Positions 1-8,218 of a stretch of DNA of 64,000 nucleotides are shown here, in pieces. Made by a program: the position numbers and the translations under genes. Origin of the DNA: Roseovarius sp. SCSIO 43702 (GTDB lineage: Bacteria; Pseudomonadota; Alphaproteobacteria; Rhodobacterales; Rhodobacteraceae); contig NZ_CP080623.1 in the NCBI RefSeq assembly GCF_019599045.1, positions 1,572,501 to 1,636,500 on the forward strand. Reading direction: 5' to 3'. How positions within the stretch are numbered: the first letter of the stretch is position 1; each line of letters opens with the position of its first letter. The notes under the pieces are model-generated. The model saw nothing but the letters and a program-made list of their open reading frames with translations. It was not told the DNA's origin and ran no database searches.

Positions 1-2505
1 CATATGCGCGGCCAGAAAGAGACGCAGTTCCTGGGTGCCGCGACGATGCGGGGCGCCATCGCGGCGCTCGTGCCCGGCGTGCAGTTCCAGAGCCGGGAAC
101 GGATGTCGCAACTGAGCTATACGGGCGCGCGGAAGCTCTCGAAGATGCCGGGGCGCAGCGCGATCGTGGGCTTCTCGGTCGATAACGTCTATGCCATGGC
201 CGAGCTTCTGCGCCGCCAGAAAGGCGGTGCGGCGGTGGTGATGGGCGCGCTGAGCCCCCGGACGCGGAACGCGCAGGTCGATCTCTACCAGAATGGCGAC
301 GTGGATTACCTCGTGGCCACGGATGCGATCGGCATGGGGCTCAACCTCGATGTGGATCACGTCGCCTTCTCGGCGCTCTCGAAGTTCGACGGGCGGCGGA
401 TGCGCGCGTTGCACCCGAACGAACTTGCGCAGATCGCGGGGCGCGCGGGGCGCGGGATGCGGCATGGCACGTTCGGGGTGACGGGCGAGGCGCCCGAGTT
501 GCATGACGAGGTGGTGACGGCCATCACCGAGCACCGTTTCGCGCCCGTCACGCGGCTTGAATGGCGCAATTCGGACCTGCGTTTCGGCTCGGTCGAGGCG
601 CTTCTCGCGTCGCTCGAACAGAAGCCCGAGCAGCCGATCCTGGGCCGGAGCCGGGACTCCGACGACCTGCTGGCGCTTCGCGCGCTTTCGCAGCTGCCGG
701 ACGTCATCGACCGGGTCGGCGATGCACGGCGCGTCAAGCTTCTGTGGGATGTCTGCCGCATTCCCGACTTCCGCGGCATCAGCCCGGCGGAACACGCGGG
801 CCTTCTCGAGCGTATCTTCACTGACCTCTCGTCGCTGGGGCGCATCCCCGACGACTGGCTGGCGCGTCAGGTCAAGCGGCTCGACCGGACGGATGGCGAC
901 ATCGACACGTTGTCGAAACGTCTCGCGTTTATCCGCACGTGGACCTATGTTGCCCAGCGCACGGGGTGGGTCGACGACGAGGCGCATTGGCGCGGCGTCA
1001 CCCGCGTCGTGGAGGACCGGCTGTCGGATGCCCTGCACGGGGCGCTGACGCAAAGATTTGTGGACCGGCGCACGAGCGTGCTTTTGCGCCGGTTGAAACA
1101 GAAGGAGGCCGTTGTGGCCGAAGTGAACGACAAGGGCGAAGTGACGGTCGAGGGCGAGTATGCCGGCCGTCTGGAAGGTTTCAGATTCCTGCGCGACAAG
1201 GCGGCGAGCGGGCCGGAGGCGAAGGCGCTCGACCAGGCGAGCCTCCAGGCCCTGGGGCCTCATTTCCACCTGCGGGCCGATCGCTTCTACAACGCGCCCG
1301 ACACCGAGATCGACTTCACCGAACAGGGTGGGCTCATGTGGGGCTCGGACGCGGTGGGCAAGCTCGTCAAGGGGTCCGATCCGCTCAAGCCCGGCATCAA
1401 GGCTTTCGTGGACGACGAGGCAGGCGAGGACGTGCGCCAGAAGGTCGAGCGCCGTTTGCAGCATTTCGTCGATCGCAAGATCGCCACGCTCTTCGAGCCG
1501 CTTCTGGCCGTGCAGAAAGACGAGGCGCTGACCGGGCTGGCGCGCGGCTTCGGATACCGTCTTGTCGAGGCGATGGGCATCCTGCCGCGTGGCGACGTCG
1601 CCGAGGAGGTGAAGGAACTCGACCAGGAGGCACGCGGTGCGTTGCGCAAGCATGGCGTGCGTTTCGGGCAGTTCACGATCTTCATGCCGCTTCTGCTCAA
1701 ACCCGCGCCGACGCGGCTCAGGCTGGTCCTCTGGTCGCTCGATCGCGGGCTCGAGGAATTCCCCGAGGCGCCGCCGCCCGGCCTCGTCACCGTGCCGGCC
1801 AACGCCGTGTCCACGCCGCCGGGGTACTTCTCGATGGCGGGCTACCGTGCGGCGGGCGAGCGCGCGATCCGGATCGACATGCTTGAAAGACTGGCCGACC
1901 TGCTGCGCGCCGCCGACAGCCGCGCGGGCTTCGAGGCGACGCCCGACATGCTCTCGATCACGGGCATGACGCTCGAGCAGTTCGCCGATCTCATGCAGGG
2001 CCTGGGCTACAAGGCCGAGCGTGGCGAGCGCGAGAAGGTCAAGCCGGTCGATCAGAAGATGGAAGAGACGCCGGCGCCGCAGGGCGATCTGCCCGATGGC
2101 GTGACCACCGCCGCCGAGGAGGTCGAGGAAATCCCTGCCGAGGGCGAGGCGCCTATCGCGGCGGATCCTGCGCCCGAGGGCGAGGTAGAGCCCGACATTC
2201 CCGAGATGAGCGAGACCGAGGTGGCCCCCGGCGAGACGCCCTATGACCAGCCGCCCGAGATCGAGGTCTACTACACCTTCACCTGGGCCGGTCGCGGAAA
2301 CCGGCAGGCGCACGGGCCTCGGAGTGCCGGCAACAAGGGTGGCAAGGGCGGCGCCAGGCCCAAGGGCAAGGGGCGGCCCCGGAGCGGCGGCAAACCCGCC
2401 GAGAAAGGCGCGAAGACCTACGCGTCGAAACCGGCCAAGTCCGACAGGATCGACCCCGACAACCCGTTCGCTGCTGCCCTGATGGGACTGCGCGACAAGA
2501 AGTGA
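1..2505 (+). CDS. Suv3-like DExH RNA helicase, C-terminal part (5' end outside window)
   Basis: The frame is open from the first base, so this is the 3' part of a larger gene. The visible 834 codons begin inside the second RecA-like domain. Helicase motif V (ATDAIGMGLN, about residue 105) and motif VI (QIAGRAGRG, about residue 143) are intact, while Walker A and DExH motifs are absent because they lie upstream. After the helicase core comes a long, mostly helical region. The tail has an acidic Pro/Glu-rich stretch (about residues 680-750) and then a Gly/Lys/Arg-rich end that looks RNA-binding. The motif VI spelling and the layout fit the mitochondrial Suv3/SUPV3L1-like branch common in alphaproteobacteria, thought to act in RNA turnover. 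An S4 RNA-binding gene follows 10 bp later, consistent with an RNA-related operon. A generic ATP-dependent helicase annotation is the alternative. Confidence 0.9.
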   Translation, partial: HMRGQKETQFLGAATMRGAIAALVPGVQFQSRERMSQLSYTGARKLSKMPGRSAIVGFSVDNVYAMAELLRRQKGGAAVVMGALSPRTRNAQVDLYQNGDVDYLVATDAIGMGLNLDVDHVAFSALSKFDGRRMRALHPNELAQIAGRAGRGMRHGTFGVTGEAPELHDEVVTAITEHRFAPVTRLEWRNSDLRFGSVEALLASLEQKPEQPILGRSRDSDDLLALRALSQLPDVIDRVGDARRVKLLWDVCRIPDFRGISPAEHAGLLERIFTDLSSLGRIPDDWLARQVKRLDRTDGDIDTLSKRLAFIRTWTYVAQRTGWVDDEAHWRGVTRVVEDRLSDALHGALTQRFVDRRTSVLLRRLKQKEAVVAEVNDKGEVTVEGEYAGRLEGFRFLRDKAASGPEAKALDQASLQALGPHFHLRADRFYNAPDTEIDFTEQGGLMWGSDAVGKLVKGSDPLKPGIKAFVDDEAGEDVRQKVERRLQHFVDRKIATLFEPLLAVQKDEALTGLARGFGYRLVEAMGILPRGDVAEEVKELDQEARGALRKHGVRFGQFTIFMPLLLKPAPTRLRLVLWSLDRGLEEFPEAPPPGLVTVPANAVSTPPGYFSMAGYRAAGERAIRIDMLERLADLLRAADSRAGFEATPDMLSITGMTLEQFADLMQGLGYKAERGEREKVKPVDQKMEETPAPQGDLPDGVTTAAEEVEEIPAEGEAPIAADPAPEGEVEPDIPEMSETEVAPGETPYDQPPEIEVYYTFTWAGRGNRQAHGPRSAGNKGGKGGARPKGKGRPRSGGKPAEKGAKTYASKPAKSDRIDPDNPFAAALMGLRDKK

Positions 2506-2515
2506 TCCCCGCCGC

Positions 2516-2791
2516 GTGACCGATCCCGCCGCCCCGCAAACGCTGCGTGCCGACAAGTGGCTCTGGCACGCGCGGTTCTTCAAGACGCGGGCGCTCTCGG
2601 CGCGGATGATCGAGGGCGGGAAGCTGCGGGTCAATTCCGGCAAGGTCTCGAAGGCCGGCCGCGCGATCAGGCCGGGTGACGTGCTCACCATCACGCTGCC
2701 GGGCGGGGTTCGCGTGGTGCGTGTTCTCGCACTCGGCACACGGCGGGGACCGGCGTCGGAGGCACAGGCGCTCTACGAGGAAATGACGTGA
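2516..2791 (+). CDS. S4-domain RNA-binding protein, HslR/Hsp15-like
   Basis: A 91-aa basic protein made almost entirely of one S4 domain. The signature DKWLWHARFFKTR starts near residue 13, followed by the loop G-x-L-R-V-N. This matches the heat-shock protein 15 (HslR) family, which in E. coli binds stalled 50S subunits carrying nascent chains. It starts with GTG, 10 bp after the helicase stop, and is probably co-transcribed with it. The usual C-terminal basic extension of E. coli Hsp15 is shortened here, ending in LYEEMT. Family assignment is secure; ribosome rescue in this organism is inferred. Confidence 0.88.
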   Translation: MTDPAAPQTLRADKWLWHARFFKTRALSARMIEGGKLRVNSGKVSKAGRAIRPGDVLTITLPGGVRVVRVLALGTRRGPASEAQALYEEMT

Positions 2792-2914
2792 TGGAACACT
2801 GTTCCGACCGGGACCGCGGTTGGCGAACGGGACATTTCATCGCGTTCCGCGCGCTTGAATGATCCCGCCCGCTGGATTACGTAGCGCGTGACCCGAAACT
2901 GCGCGGACGCGGCC

Positions 2915-3253
2915 ATGACCTATATCGTCACCGACAACTGCATTGCATGCAAATACACCGATTGCGTCGAGGTCTGCCCCGTCGATTGCTTCTACGAGGG
3001 TGAGAACATGCTCGTCATTCACCCCGACGAGTGCATCGACTGCGGTGTGTGCGAGCCCGAGTGCCCCGCCGACGCGATCCGTCCCGACACCGAGCCGGAC
3101 ATGGAGAAATGGGTCGAGTTCAATCGCAAGTATTCCGAGATGTGGCCGGTCATCATCACGAAGAAGGATCCGCTGCCCGAGGCCGAGGAGCGCGATGGCG
3201 AGGATGGCAAGCTCGAGAAATACTTCTCCGAGGCGCCGGGCGAAGGCGGGTGA
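2915..3253 (+). CDS. fdxA: 7Fe ferredoxin FdxA
   Basis: A 112-aa ferredoxin with the 7Fe pattern: C9-x7-C17 plus C50 for the [3Fe-4S] cluster and C21 with C40-x2-C43-x2-C46 for the [4Fe-4S] cluster. An upstream in-frame GTG exists at 2888, but the ATG at 2915 gives the family-standard [17 protein letters not shown] start and the usual 112-residue length. The C-terminal 50 residues are the acidic extension typical of alphaproteobacterial FdxA. It sits between the S4 gene and carD, an arrangement common in Rhodobacteraceae. The electron partner is not evident from the neighbourhood. Confidence 0.95.
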   Translation: MTYIVTDNCIACKYTDCVEVCPVDCFYEGENMLVIHPDECIDCGVCEPECPADAIRPDTEPDMEKWVEFNRKYSEMWPVIITKKDPLPEAEERDGEDGKLEKYFSEAPGEGG

Positions 3254-3321
3254 AGCGCAGGTGATTCGAACAGTGTGGTCCTGAAAGCTTGCGCGTGGCG
3301 TGAAGCAGGACGTTCAGCCGA

Positions 3322-3349
3322 TTGAAATAAAAGCATAAAGCACTATCTT
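3322..3349 (+). promoter_or_regulatory. Candidate promoter upstream of carD
   Basis: TTGAAA (3322-3327), a 16-bp spacer and TATCTT (3344-3349) lie in the AT-rich part of the 294-bp fdxA-carD gap. The match to the housekeeping consensus is moderate, 4 of 6 at -10. It would give carD a leader of about 190 nt that contains the hairpin at 3420-3453. Confidence 0.4.
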
Positions 3350-3419
3350 GATGTCATGCTGCTTCCGGTGGGGCGTATTTTGTGGTATGGTGCAGACTGC
3401 ATGTAGACATATGCCTGAT

Positions 3420-3459
3420 ATCCGCCGGCCCGACCTGACATTCGGGGGCGGATCGTTTT
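3420..3459 (+). terminator. Stem-loop with short T run in the fdxA-carD gap
   Basis: ATCCGCC (3420-3426) pairs with GGCGGAT (3447-3453), and after a two-base GG bulge CCCGA pairs with TCGGG. The loop is 8 nt, and TTTT follows at 3456-3459. It could terminate fdxA read-through, or act as a leader hairpin for carD if transcription starts at the promoter proposed at 3322-3349. Confidence 0.4.
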
Positions 3460-3547
3460 GTGCCGAAACCAAGCTGCGACGTGTCGTCCCGACGACCAAG
3501 CAGCGGCATTTCGGGAAACGATTTCAGGCAGTTGCGAGGAAAACTGA

Positions 3548-4057
3548 ATGAGCAAGTCGAAGAAATCCGAATTCCGCCCCAACGAATACGTGGTCTATCC
3601 CGCGCATGGCGTCGGCCAGATCGTGTCGATCGAGAAGCAGGAGGTGGCCGGGTTCGAATTGGAGCTTTTCGTCATCTCCTTCGAGAAGGACAAGATGACG
3701 CTGCGTGTGCCCACGCACAAGGCCACCGAGATCGGCATGCGCTCGCTCTCGTCGCCCGACGTGGTGACGCAGGCGATGAAGACCCTGAAAGGCAAGGCCA
3801 AGGCCAAGCGCGCCATGTGGTCGCGCCGGGCGCAGGAATACGAACAGAAGATCAACTCGGGCGATCTCATCGCGATCGCGGAAGTGGTTCGCGACCTGCA
3901 TCGCACCGACGACCAGCGCGAGCAGAGCTATTCCGAGCGTCAGCTTTACGAAGCCGCGCTTGAGCGGCTCACCCGCGAAGTGGCCGCGGTCAACGGCAAT
4001 GACGAGGCCGCTGCCGCGAAACAGGTGGATGACGTGCTGGTGTCGCGCGCCGCGTGA
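3548..4057 (+). CDS. carD: CarD/CdnL-family RNA polymerase-binding regulator
   Basis: A 169-aa protein. The N-terminal RNA-polymerase-interaction domain (about residues 10-65) contains the family motif VVYPAHGVGQI and a Tudor-like strand set ending in the LRVP segment. The C-terminal helical DNA-binding part (about 75-165) carries the basic/aromatic region around AMWSRRAQEY. CarD proteins bind the RNA polymerase beta subunit and stabilise open complexes at housekeeping promoters, including rRNA promoters. It begins after a 294-bp regulatory gap and ends at a strong terminator, so it is probably monocistronic. Family and length agree with roseobacter CarD. Confidence 0.93.
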   Translation: MSKSKKSEFRPNEYVVYPAHGVGQIVSIEKQEVAGFELELFVISFEKDKMTLRVPTHKATEIGMRSLSSPDVVTQAMKTLKGKAKAKRAMWSRRAQEYEQKINSGDLIAIAEVVRDLHRTDDQREQSYSERQLYEAALERLTREVAAVNGNDEAAAAKQVDDVLVSRAA

Positions 4058-4080
4058 GCCGGGCCCGTTCTTGAAATCGA

Positions 4081-4110
4081 CCGCCGGTCCGTGAAGGGCC
4101 GGCGGTTTTT
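4081..4110 (+). terminator. Rho-independent terminator of carD
   Basis: CCGCCGGTCC (4081-4090), loop GTGAA, then GGGCCGGCGG (4096-4105) gives a 10-bp stem with one G-T pair. It is followed directly by TTTTT (4106-4110). It lies 24 bp after the carD stop and abuts the stop codon of minus-strand cobS. No T run exists on the minus strand, so it serves carD only. Confidence 0.88.
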
Positions 4111-4857
4111 CTATGTGGCGAGCACCATCAGGAGCGTGATCTCCACTGCCTGCTGGATGCTGCCCAGCACGTCTCCCGTCTGCCCCCCGAGCTTGCGACG
4201 GGCGAGGAGCGCCATCCCGATCGCCGCGACGCTTCCCCAGATGAGAAGCCCGAAGATCTGCCAACCCGTGCAGAGCAGCGCCGCCGCGAACGCGATCGCG
4301 AGCGCGGTCCACGCCGTGCCGGGTGTGACCGGGCCGACCCGCCGGGCGAGCCCTTCGTCGCGGGCATGGGGCATGAGCGCCATGGCGAAGGGCAAGGCCG
4401 CCCGCGACAACGCGCCGATGGCGACAAGGGCGGCCATGGCCTGTGCCACCGAGCCCTCCAGAAGCGCCGCAACGCCTGCGATCCTGAGCCCCAGCGCAAG
4501 AACGAGTGCGATAACGCCATAGGTGCCGATCCGGCTGTCGCGCATGATCTCGAGCCGCGCCGCACGGTCCCAGCCGCCCCAGATCCCGTCGGCCAGGTCG
4601 GCGAGGCCATCCTCGTGCATGGCGCCGCAGAGAAGCACGAGAGTCGCGACCGCGCAGATCGCCGCGACGAGCACCGGCAGGCCGAGCGCCGTGGCGAGCC
4701 AGGCCACGGCGCCGGCGATCACGCCGTGGAGTATCCCGACCAGCGGATAGGCCCAGGCGGCGCCGGCATTCCGTTCGGGGTCCACGCGGGCCGAAGGCAG
4801 GGGCAGGCGGCTCAGCAGGCTGAACGCGGTCGCGATCTCCGAGACCTTTGAATTCAT
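4111..4857 (-). CDS. cobS: Adenosylcobinamide-GDP ribazoletransferase (cobalamin synthase)
   Basis: A 248-aa polytopic membrane protein that joins adenosylcobinamide-GDP to alpha-ribazole (or its phosphate), the last assembly step of cobalamin. The conserved acidic motif [12 protein letters not shown] (about residues 75-87) and the downstream RDSRIGTYG signature of CobS/CobV are present, followed by several hydrophobic helices. The frame stays open upstream to 5349, but that stretch is antisense to cobT. The ATG at 4857 gives the normal family length ([12 protein letters not shown]...). It is divergent from cobT with a 96-bp gap, so the two consecutive steps of lower-ligand assembly share a control region. 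Confidence 0.93.
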   Translation of the reverse strand: MNSKVSEIATAFSLLSRLPLPSARVDPERNAGAAWAYPLVGILHGVIAGAVAWLATALGLPVLVAAICAVATLVLLCGAMHEDGLADLADGIWGGWDRAARLEIMRDSRIGTYGVIALVLALGLRIAGVAALLEGSVAQAMAALVAIGALSRAALPFAMALMPHARDEGLARRVGPVTPGTAWTALAIAFAAALLCTGWQIFGLLIWGSVAAIGMALLARRKLGGQTGDVLGSIQQAVEITLLMVLAT

Positions 4858-4953
4858 GGCGGGATGTCCCTTTGGCATGGCGGAATTGCGTTGCCCCGCA
4901 TGGGCTTCGATGGGATACACAAGCGCCAAGGGCCGCGCAACTGGAGGTGCCTC

Positions 4954-5982
4954 ATGCCCCCGACCATCGAGACCGTGGACGATATCCGCGCCTGCCTCGG
5001 TGCGCTTCCCGCGCCGGACGGGGCCGCGCGGCGGCGGGCCGGGGAGCGGAACGCGCAGTTGACCAAGCCGCCGGGATCGCTGGGACGGCTCGAGGAGCTG
5101 GCGGTCTGGTATGCCGGGTGGCGGGGCGAGGCGCGGCCGCTGGTCGAGCGACCGCAAGTCATCGTGTTTGCCGGCAACCACGGCGTGACGCAGCAGGGGG
5201 TCTCGGCCTTCCCGGCGGATGTCACGGCACAGATGGTCGCGAATTTCGAGGCCGGAGGTGCCGCGATCAACCAGTTGAGCCAAGCGGCGGGCGCGCGTCT
5301 TGATGTGGTGGCGCTCGATCTCGACCAGCCTACGCGGGATTTCACGCAAGCCGCGGCGATGGATGTGGACAAGTTTGTAAAATACATGAGGGTTGGATGG
5401 GAAAGCATTGATAATAAATGTGATTTACTGGTAGCGGGAGAAATGGGGATCGGCAACACGACGAGCGCGGCGGCGATGGCATGCGCGCTTTTCGGGGGAA
5501 CGGCGCAGGATTGGACGGGGCGGGGCACTGGCGTGGAGGATAGCGCACTCGACCATAAGATCGCGGTGGTGGAGCGTGCGGTGGCCCGTCATGCGCAGGC
5601 AGGGGGACGCGGTCTCGACGTTCTGCGATGCCTGGGCGGGCACGAGCTGGCGGCGCTGGCGGGGGCGATCCTGCGCGCCCGGATGGAGCGTATCCCCGTC
5701 ATCCTCGACGGGTTCATCTGCACCGCCGCCGCGGCCTGCCTGGCCCAGGAAAACAAGGCCGCGCTCGATCATTGCGTGGCGGGCCACCTGAGTGCCGAAG
5801 GGGCGCATGGCGCGCTTCTCGAGAAGCTGGGCAAGGCGCCGATCCTCGACCTTCACATGCGGCTTGGCGAGGGGTCGGGCGCGACGCTGGCCATCGCGAT
5901 CCTGAAGGCCGCGGTGGCCTGTCACAGCGGCATGGCGAGCTTCTCCGAAGCGGGCATTTCGGGCAGCGAACGGTCGGGTTAA
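4954..5982 (+). CDS. cobT: Nicotinate-nucleotide-dimethylbenzimidazole phosphoribosyltransferase
   Basis: A 342-aa enzyme that makes alpha-ribazole phosphate from NaMN and dimethylbenzimidazole. Visible motifs are [10 protein letters not shown] (substrate loop), VFAGNHGV, and the phosphate-binding [10 protein letters not shown] (about residue 163). A C-terminal glutamate segment RLGEGSGA holds the expected catalytic Glu. The ATG at 4954 has GGAGG at 4943-4947 and gives family length; a longer in-frame start at 4864 has no comparable site. Oddity: codons for residues 140-159 (5371-5430) contain only 19 G/C of 60 and use TTA, AGG, GTA and AAA, very unlike the rest of the gene, without breaking the frame. 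Confidence 0.94.
   Translation: MPPTIETVDDIRACLGALPAPDGAARRRAGERNAQLTKPPGSLGRLEELAVWYAGWRGEARPLVERPQVIVFAGNHGVTQQGVSAFPADVTAQMVANFEAGGAAINQLSQAAGARLDVVALDLDQPTRDFTQAAAMDVDKFVKYMRVGWESIDNKCDLLVAGEMGIGNTTSAAAMACALFGGTAQDWTGRGTGVEDSALDHKIAVVERAVARHAQAGGRGLDVLRCLGGHELAALAGAILRARMERIPVILDGFICTAAAACLAQENKAALDHCVAGHLSAEGAHGALLEKLGKAPILDLHMRLGEGSGATLAIAILKAAVACHSGMASFSEAGISGSERSG
5371..5430. other. AT-rich block inside cobT
   Basis: Twenty consecutive cobT codons have 32% G+C (19 of 60 by direct count), flanked on both sides by normal GC-rich sequence. The block is in frame and ends just before the conserved GEMGIGNTT motif. It includes TTA, AGG, GTA, AAA and two AAT/ATT codons that are scarce elsewhere in this window. 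A short imported or converted segment is one explanation; a local RNA-level constraint is another. Confidence 0.7.
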
Positions 5983-6006
5983 CGGGATCTGAGCGCGGCG
6001 AACGGG

Positions 6007-6050
6007 ACGTCGGTATCCATGTCGGTATCCACGTCGGTATCGTGTCGGTG
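6007..6050. repeat. 12-bp tandem repeat, about 3.7 copies, downstream of cobT
   Basis: Units ACGTCGGTATCC (6007-6018), ATGTCGGTATCC (6019-6030), ACGTCGGTATCG (6031-6042) and a partial TGTCGGTG. It begins 24 bp after the cobT stop in the 198-bp convergent gap before the antiporter gene. The same gap holds a GC-rich stem (6140-6160) and a 14-bp palindrome CCGGCGCGCGCCGG (6163-6176). None of these has a T run. Confidence 0.7.
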
Positions 6051-6180
6051 CGCCTCTTGCGGGTGCGCAGACGCGTAAACGCAACGCGCGCCGCTTCACT
6101 GCTTCCCTTCTTCTTGCCAGAAATATCCATTCGACGGCGCCGCCCGCGCGGACCGGGCGGAACCGGCGCGCGCCGGCGGA

Positions 6181-8088
6181 TCAGCCGGTGCCGGTGCGCG
6201 GCTCGCCGCTTTCCTCGAGCTGCGACAGGAGCATGGTCTCGAGCTCGCTTTCGAGTTCCTTGGCGCGCGCGATATAGGCGGCGTTCTCGACCGTGGGGAC
6301 GGTCGGATCCCAGAGCGCGGCGAGTTCGCGGACGGAATCGCGGTCGTGCTGGTAGAAGGTGCGCTCGGCCTCGGCGGCCTCGAACTCGGAAAGGCCCACG
6401 TTCTCGAGCACGTAGCGGCCGGCGCGGAGCGAGGCGTCGAAAAGCTCGCGCACGATGTCGTCCGCGCCGGCCTGGTAGAGGCGGAAGACATGCGTGCGGT
6501 CGCGGGCGCGGGCGACGATGTGCAGGTCGGGCCTTTCGCGGCGCGCGAAGGAGACGAGGCGGACCGAGGCGTCGGGGTCGTCGATCGCCACGACGAGCAC
6601 CCGGGCATCCTTGAGCCCCGCCGCGTTGAGCATGTCGGGGCGCGTCGGATCGCCGAAGAAGCTCTTCACCCCGAAGCGGCGCATCCGCTGGATCGCGGAG
6701 AGATCGCGGTCGAGCACCACGGTGCTGAAGCCGCTGGAGCGCACGAGCCGGTTGACGATCTGGCCGAAGCGGCCGATGCCGACGATGATCACCTGGCCCT
6801 CCTCGTCGACGTGGTCGGGTTCCTGCGCGTCGCCCGTCTCGGCCATGCGGTTCGACATCCATTCATGCAGCAAGAAGAGCAGCGGCGTGATGAGCATCGT
6901 CATCGTCACGACGAGGAGCATCACCTCGGACAGTTCGGGCGGCACGACGTTCGACTGGCTCGAGAACGAGATCAGCACGAAGCCGAATTCGCCGGCCTGG
7001 GCGAGGGAGAGGGTGAAGAGCCAGAGGTCGCGGCGGCGCATCCCGAAGGCCCGGCCCAGCCCGTAGAGGATGACCCCCTTGATCACGATCACCGCGCCCG
7101 TGAGCCCGAGGATGAGGAAAGGGACCGCGAAGAGGATGTCGAAGTTGATGCCGGCGCCCACGGTGATGAAGAACAGCCCCAGCAGCAGCCCCTTGAAGGG
7201 CTCGATATCGCTTTCGAGTTCGTGGCGGAATTCGCTGTTGGCCAGCACCACGCCCGCGAGAAACGCCCCCAGCGCCGGAGAGAGACCGATGAGGTTCATC
7301 ACGTAGGAGATGCCCACGACGATGAGCAGGGCGAGCGCCGTATACATCTCGCGCAGGCGGGCGGTGTGGATGAAGCGGAAGACCGGGCGGGTGAGATAGA
7401 CGCCGAAGAGGATGATCCCCGCGACCACGCCCAGCGTGACGAGCGTGACCCCCCATGCGGGCAGGCCCTCGATGAAGGAGACGGCCATCTCGTGCGCGGG
7501 CGCCGCGTCCTCCGCCTCGGAGGCGCTCGAGAGCTTCTCGAGCGTCTCGCCCAGGATCATGTCGGGCGTCTTGGGCAGCGCGAGAAGCGGGATGAGCGCC
7601 AGCATCGGGATGACCGCGATGTCCTGGGTAAGCAGGACCGAGAAGGCCGAGCGCCCGCCGCCCGTACGCATCAACCCCTTCTCGGTGAGCGTCTGGAGCA
7701 CGATCGCGGTAGAGGAGAGCGCGAAGATGAGGCCGATGGCGAGGGCCACGCTCCAGACCTGGCCGAGCCAGATGGCCGCGCCCATGATGGCGACGGTCGT
7801 GAGCAGGATCTGCATCCCCCCCAGCCCGAGAAGCCGATGGCGCATGTTCCAAAGCGCGCGGGGGTCGAGCTCGAGCCCGATGATGAAGAGCATCATCACT
7901 ACGCCGAATTCGCCCACATGCTGAAGCTCGTGCGTGTTCTCGTGGCCGACGAGGCCGAGGGCCGGGCCGATGATGATGCCGGCCGCAAGATAGCCCAGCA
8001 CCGATCCCAGCCCCAGCCGCGCGGCGATGGGCACGGCGATCACCGCCGCCACAAGATAGATCGTGGCCTGAAAGAGAATGGAGTCCAT
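6181..8088 (-). CDS. CPA2-family monovalent cation:proton antiporter (KefB/KefC-like)
   Basis: A 635-aa inner-membrane protein. The first about 410 residues form a Na+/H+-exchanger-type domain with a dozen hydrophobic helices. It begins with MDSILFQATIYLVAAV and contains a GFLAG-type motif (LGAFLAGVVLANSEF) typical of CPA2. Near residue 430 a TrkA-N/RCK domain begins with the Rossmann signature GIGRFG and continues to about residue 550. Such proteins usually export K+ or Na+ in exchange for protons under nucleotide or glutathione-adduct control. No kefF/kefG-type ancillary gene is adjacent, so glutathione gating is not supported by context. The gene stands alone on the minus strand, convergent with cobT. 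Confidence 0.9.
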   Translation of the reverse strand: MDSILFQATIYLVAAVIAVPIAARLGLGSVLGYLAAGIIIGPALGLVGHENTHELQHVGEFGVVMMLFIIGLELDPRALWNMRHRLLGLGGMQILLTTVAIMGAAIWLGQVWSVALAIGLIFALSSTAIVLQTLTEKGLMRTGGGRSAFSVLLTQDIAVIPMLALIPLLALPKTPDMILGETLEKLSSASEAEDAAPAHEMAVSFIEGLPAWGVTLVTLGVVAGIILFGVYLTRPVFRFIHTARLREMYTALALLIVVGISYVMNLIGLSPALGAFLAGVVLANSEFRHELESDIEPFKGLLLGLFFITVGAGINFDILFAVPFLILGLTGAVIVIKGVILYGLGRAFGMRRRDLWLFTLSLAQAGEFGFVLISFSSQSNVVPPELSEVMLLVVTMTMLITPLLFLLHEWMSNRMAETGDAQEPDHVDEEGQVIIVGIGRFGQIVNRLVRSSGFSTVVLDRDLSAIQRMRRFGVKSFFGDPTRPDMLNAAGLKDARVLVVAIDDPDASVRLVSFARRERPDLHIVARARDRTHVFRLYQAGADDIVRELFDASLRAGRYVLENVGLSEFEAAEAERTFYQHDRDSVRELAALWDPTVPTVENAAYIARAKELESELETMLLSQLEESGEPRTGTG

Positions 8089-8218
8089 GCCGTCCTGTCC
8101 GCGCTCGGATCGTAACCTTGCGGTCAGTCTAGCGAAGGCCGCGGGGGATGGCTATCGCCGAGGGGGCGGCCACGCGCTTGTGATCGGCGAAATCGGGGTG
8201 GTCGTGCCGGGCGCGGGA

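Noticed and set aside
4858..4953. Possible cobalamin riboswitch between cobS and cobT
   Set aside because: The gap is 96 bp, too short for the element, and no B12 box is present on either strand.
4858..5349. N-terminal extension of CobS to 412 residues
   Set aside because: The extra stretch is antisense to cobT, has no CobS similarity, and the ATG at 4857 gives the normal length.
6346..8115. 589-codon plus-strand frame across the antiporter gene
   Set aside because: His/Glu/Asp/Arg-rich shadow frame; the minus strand encodes a classic CPA2 protein with a TrkA-N domain.
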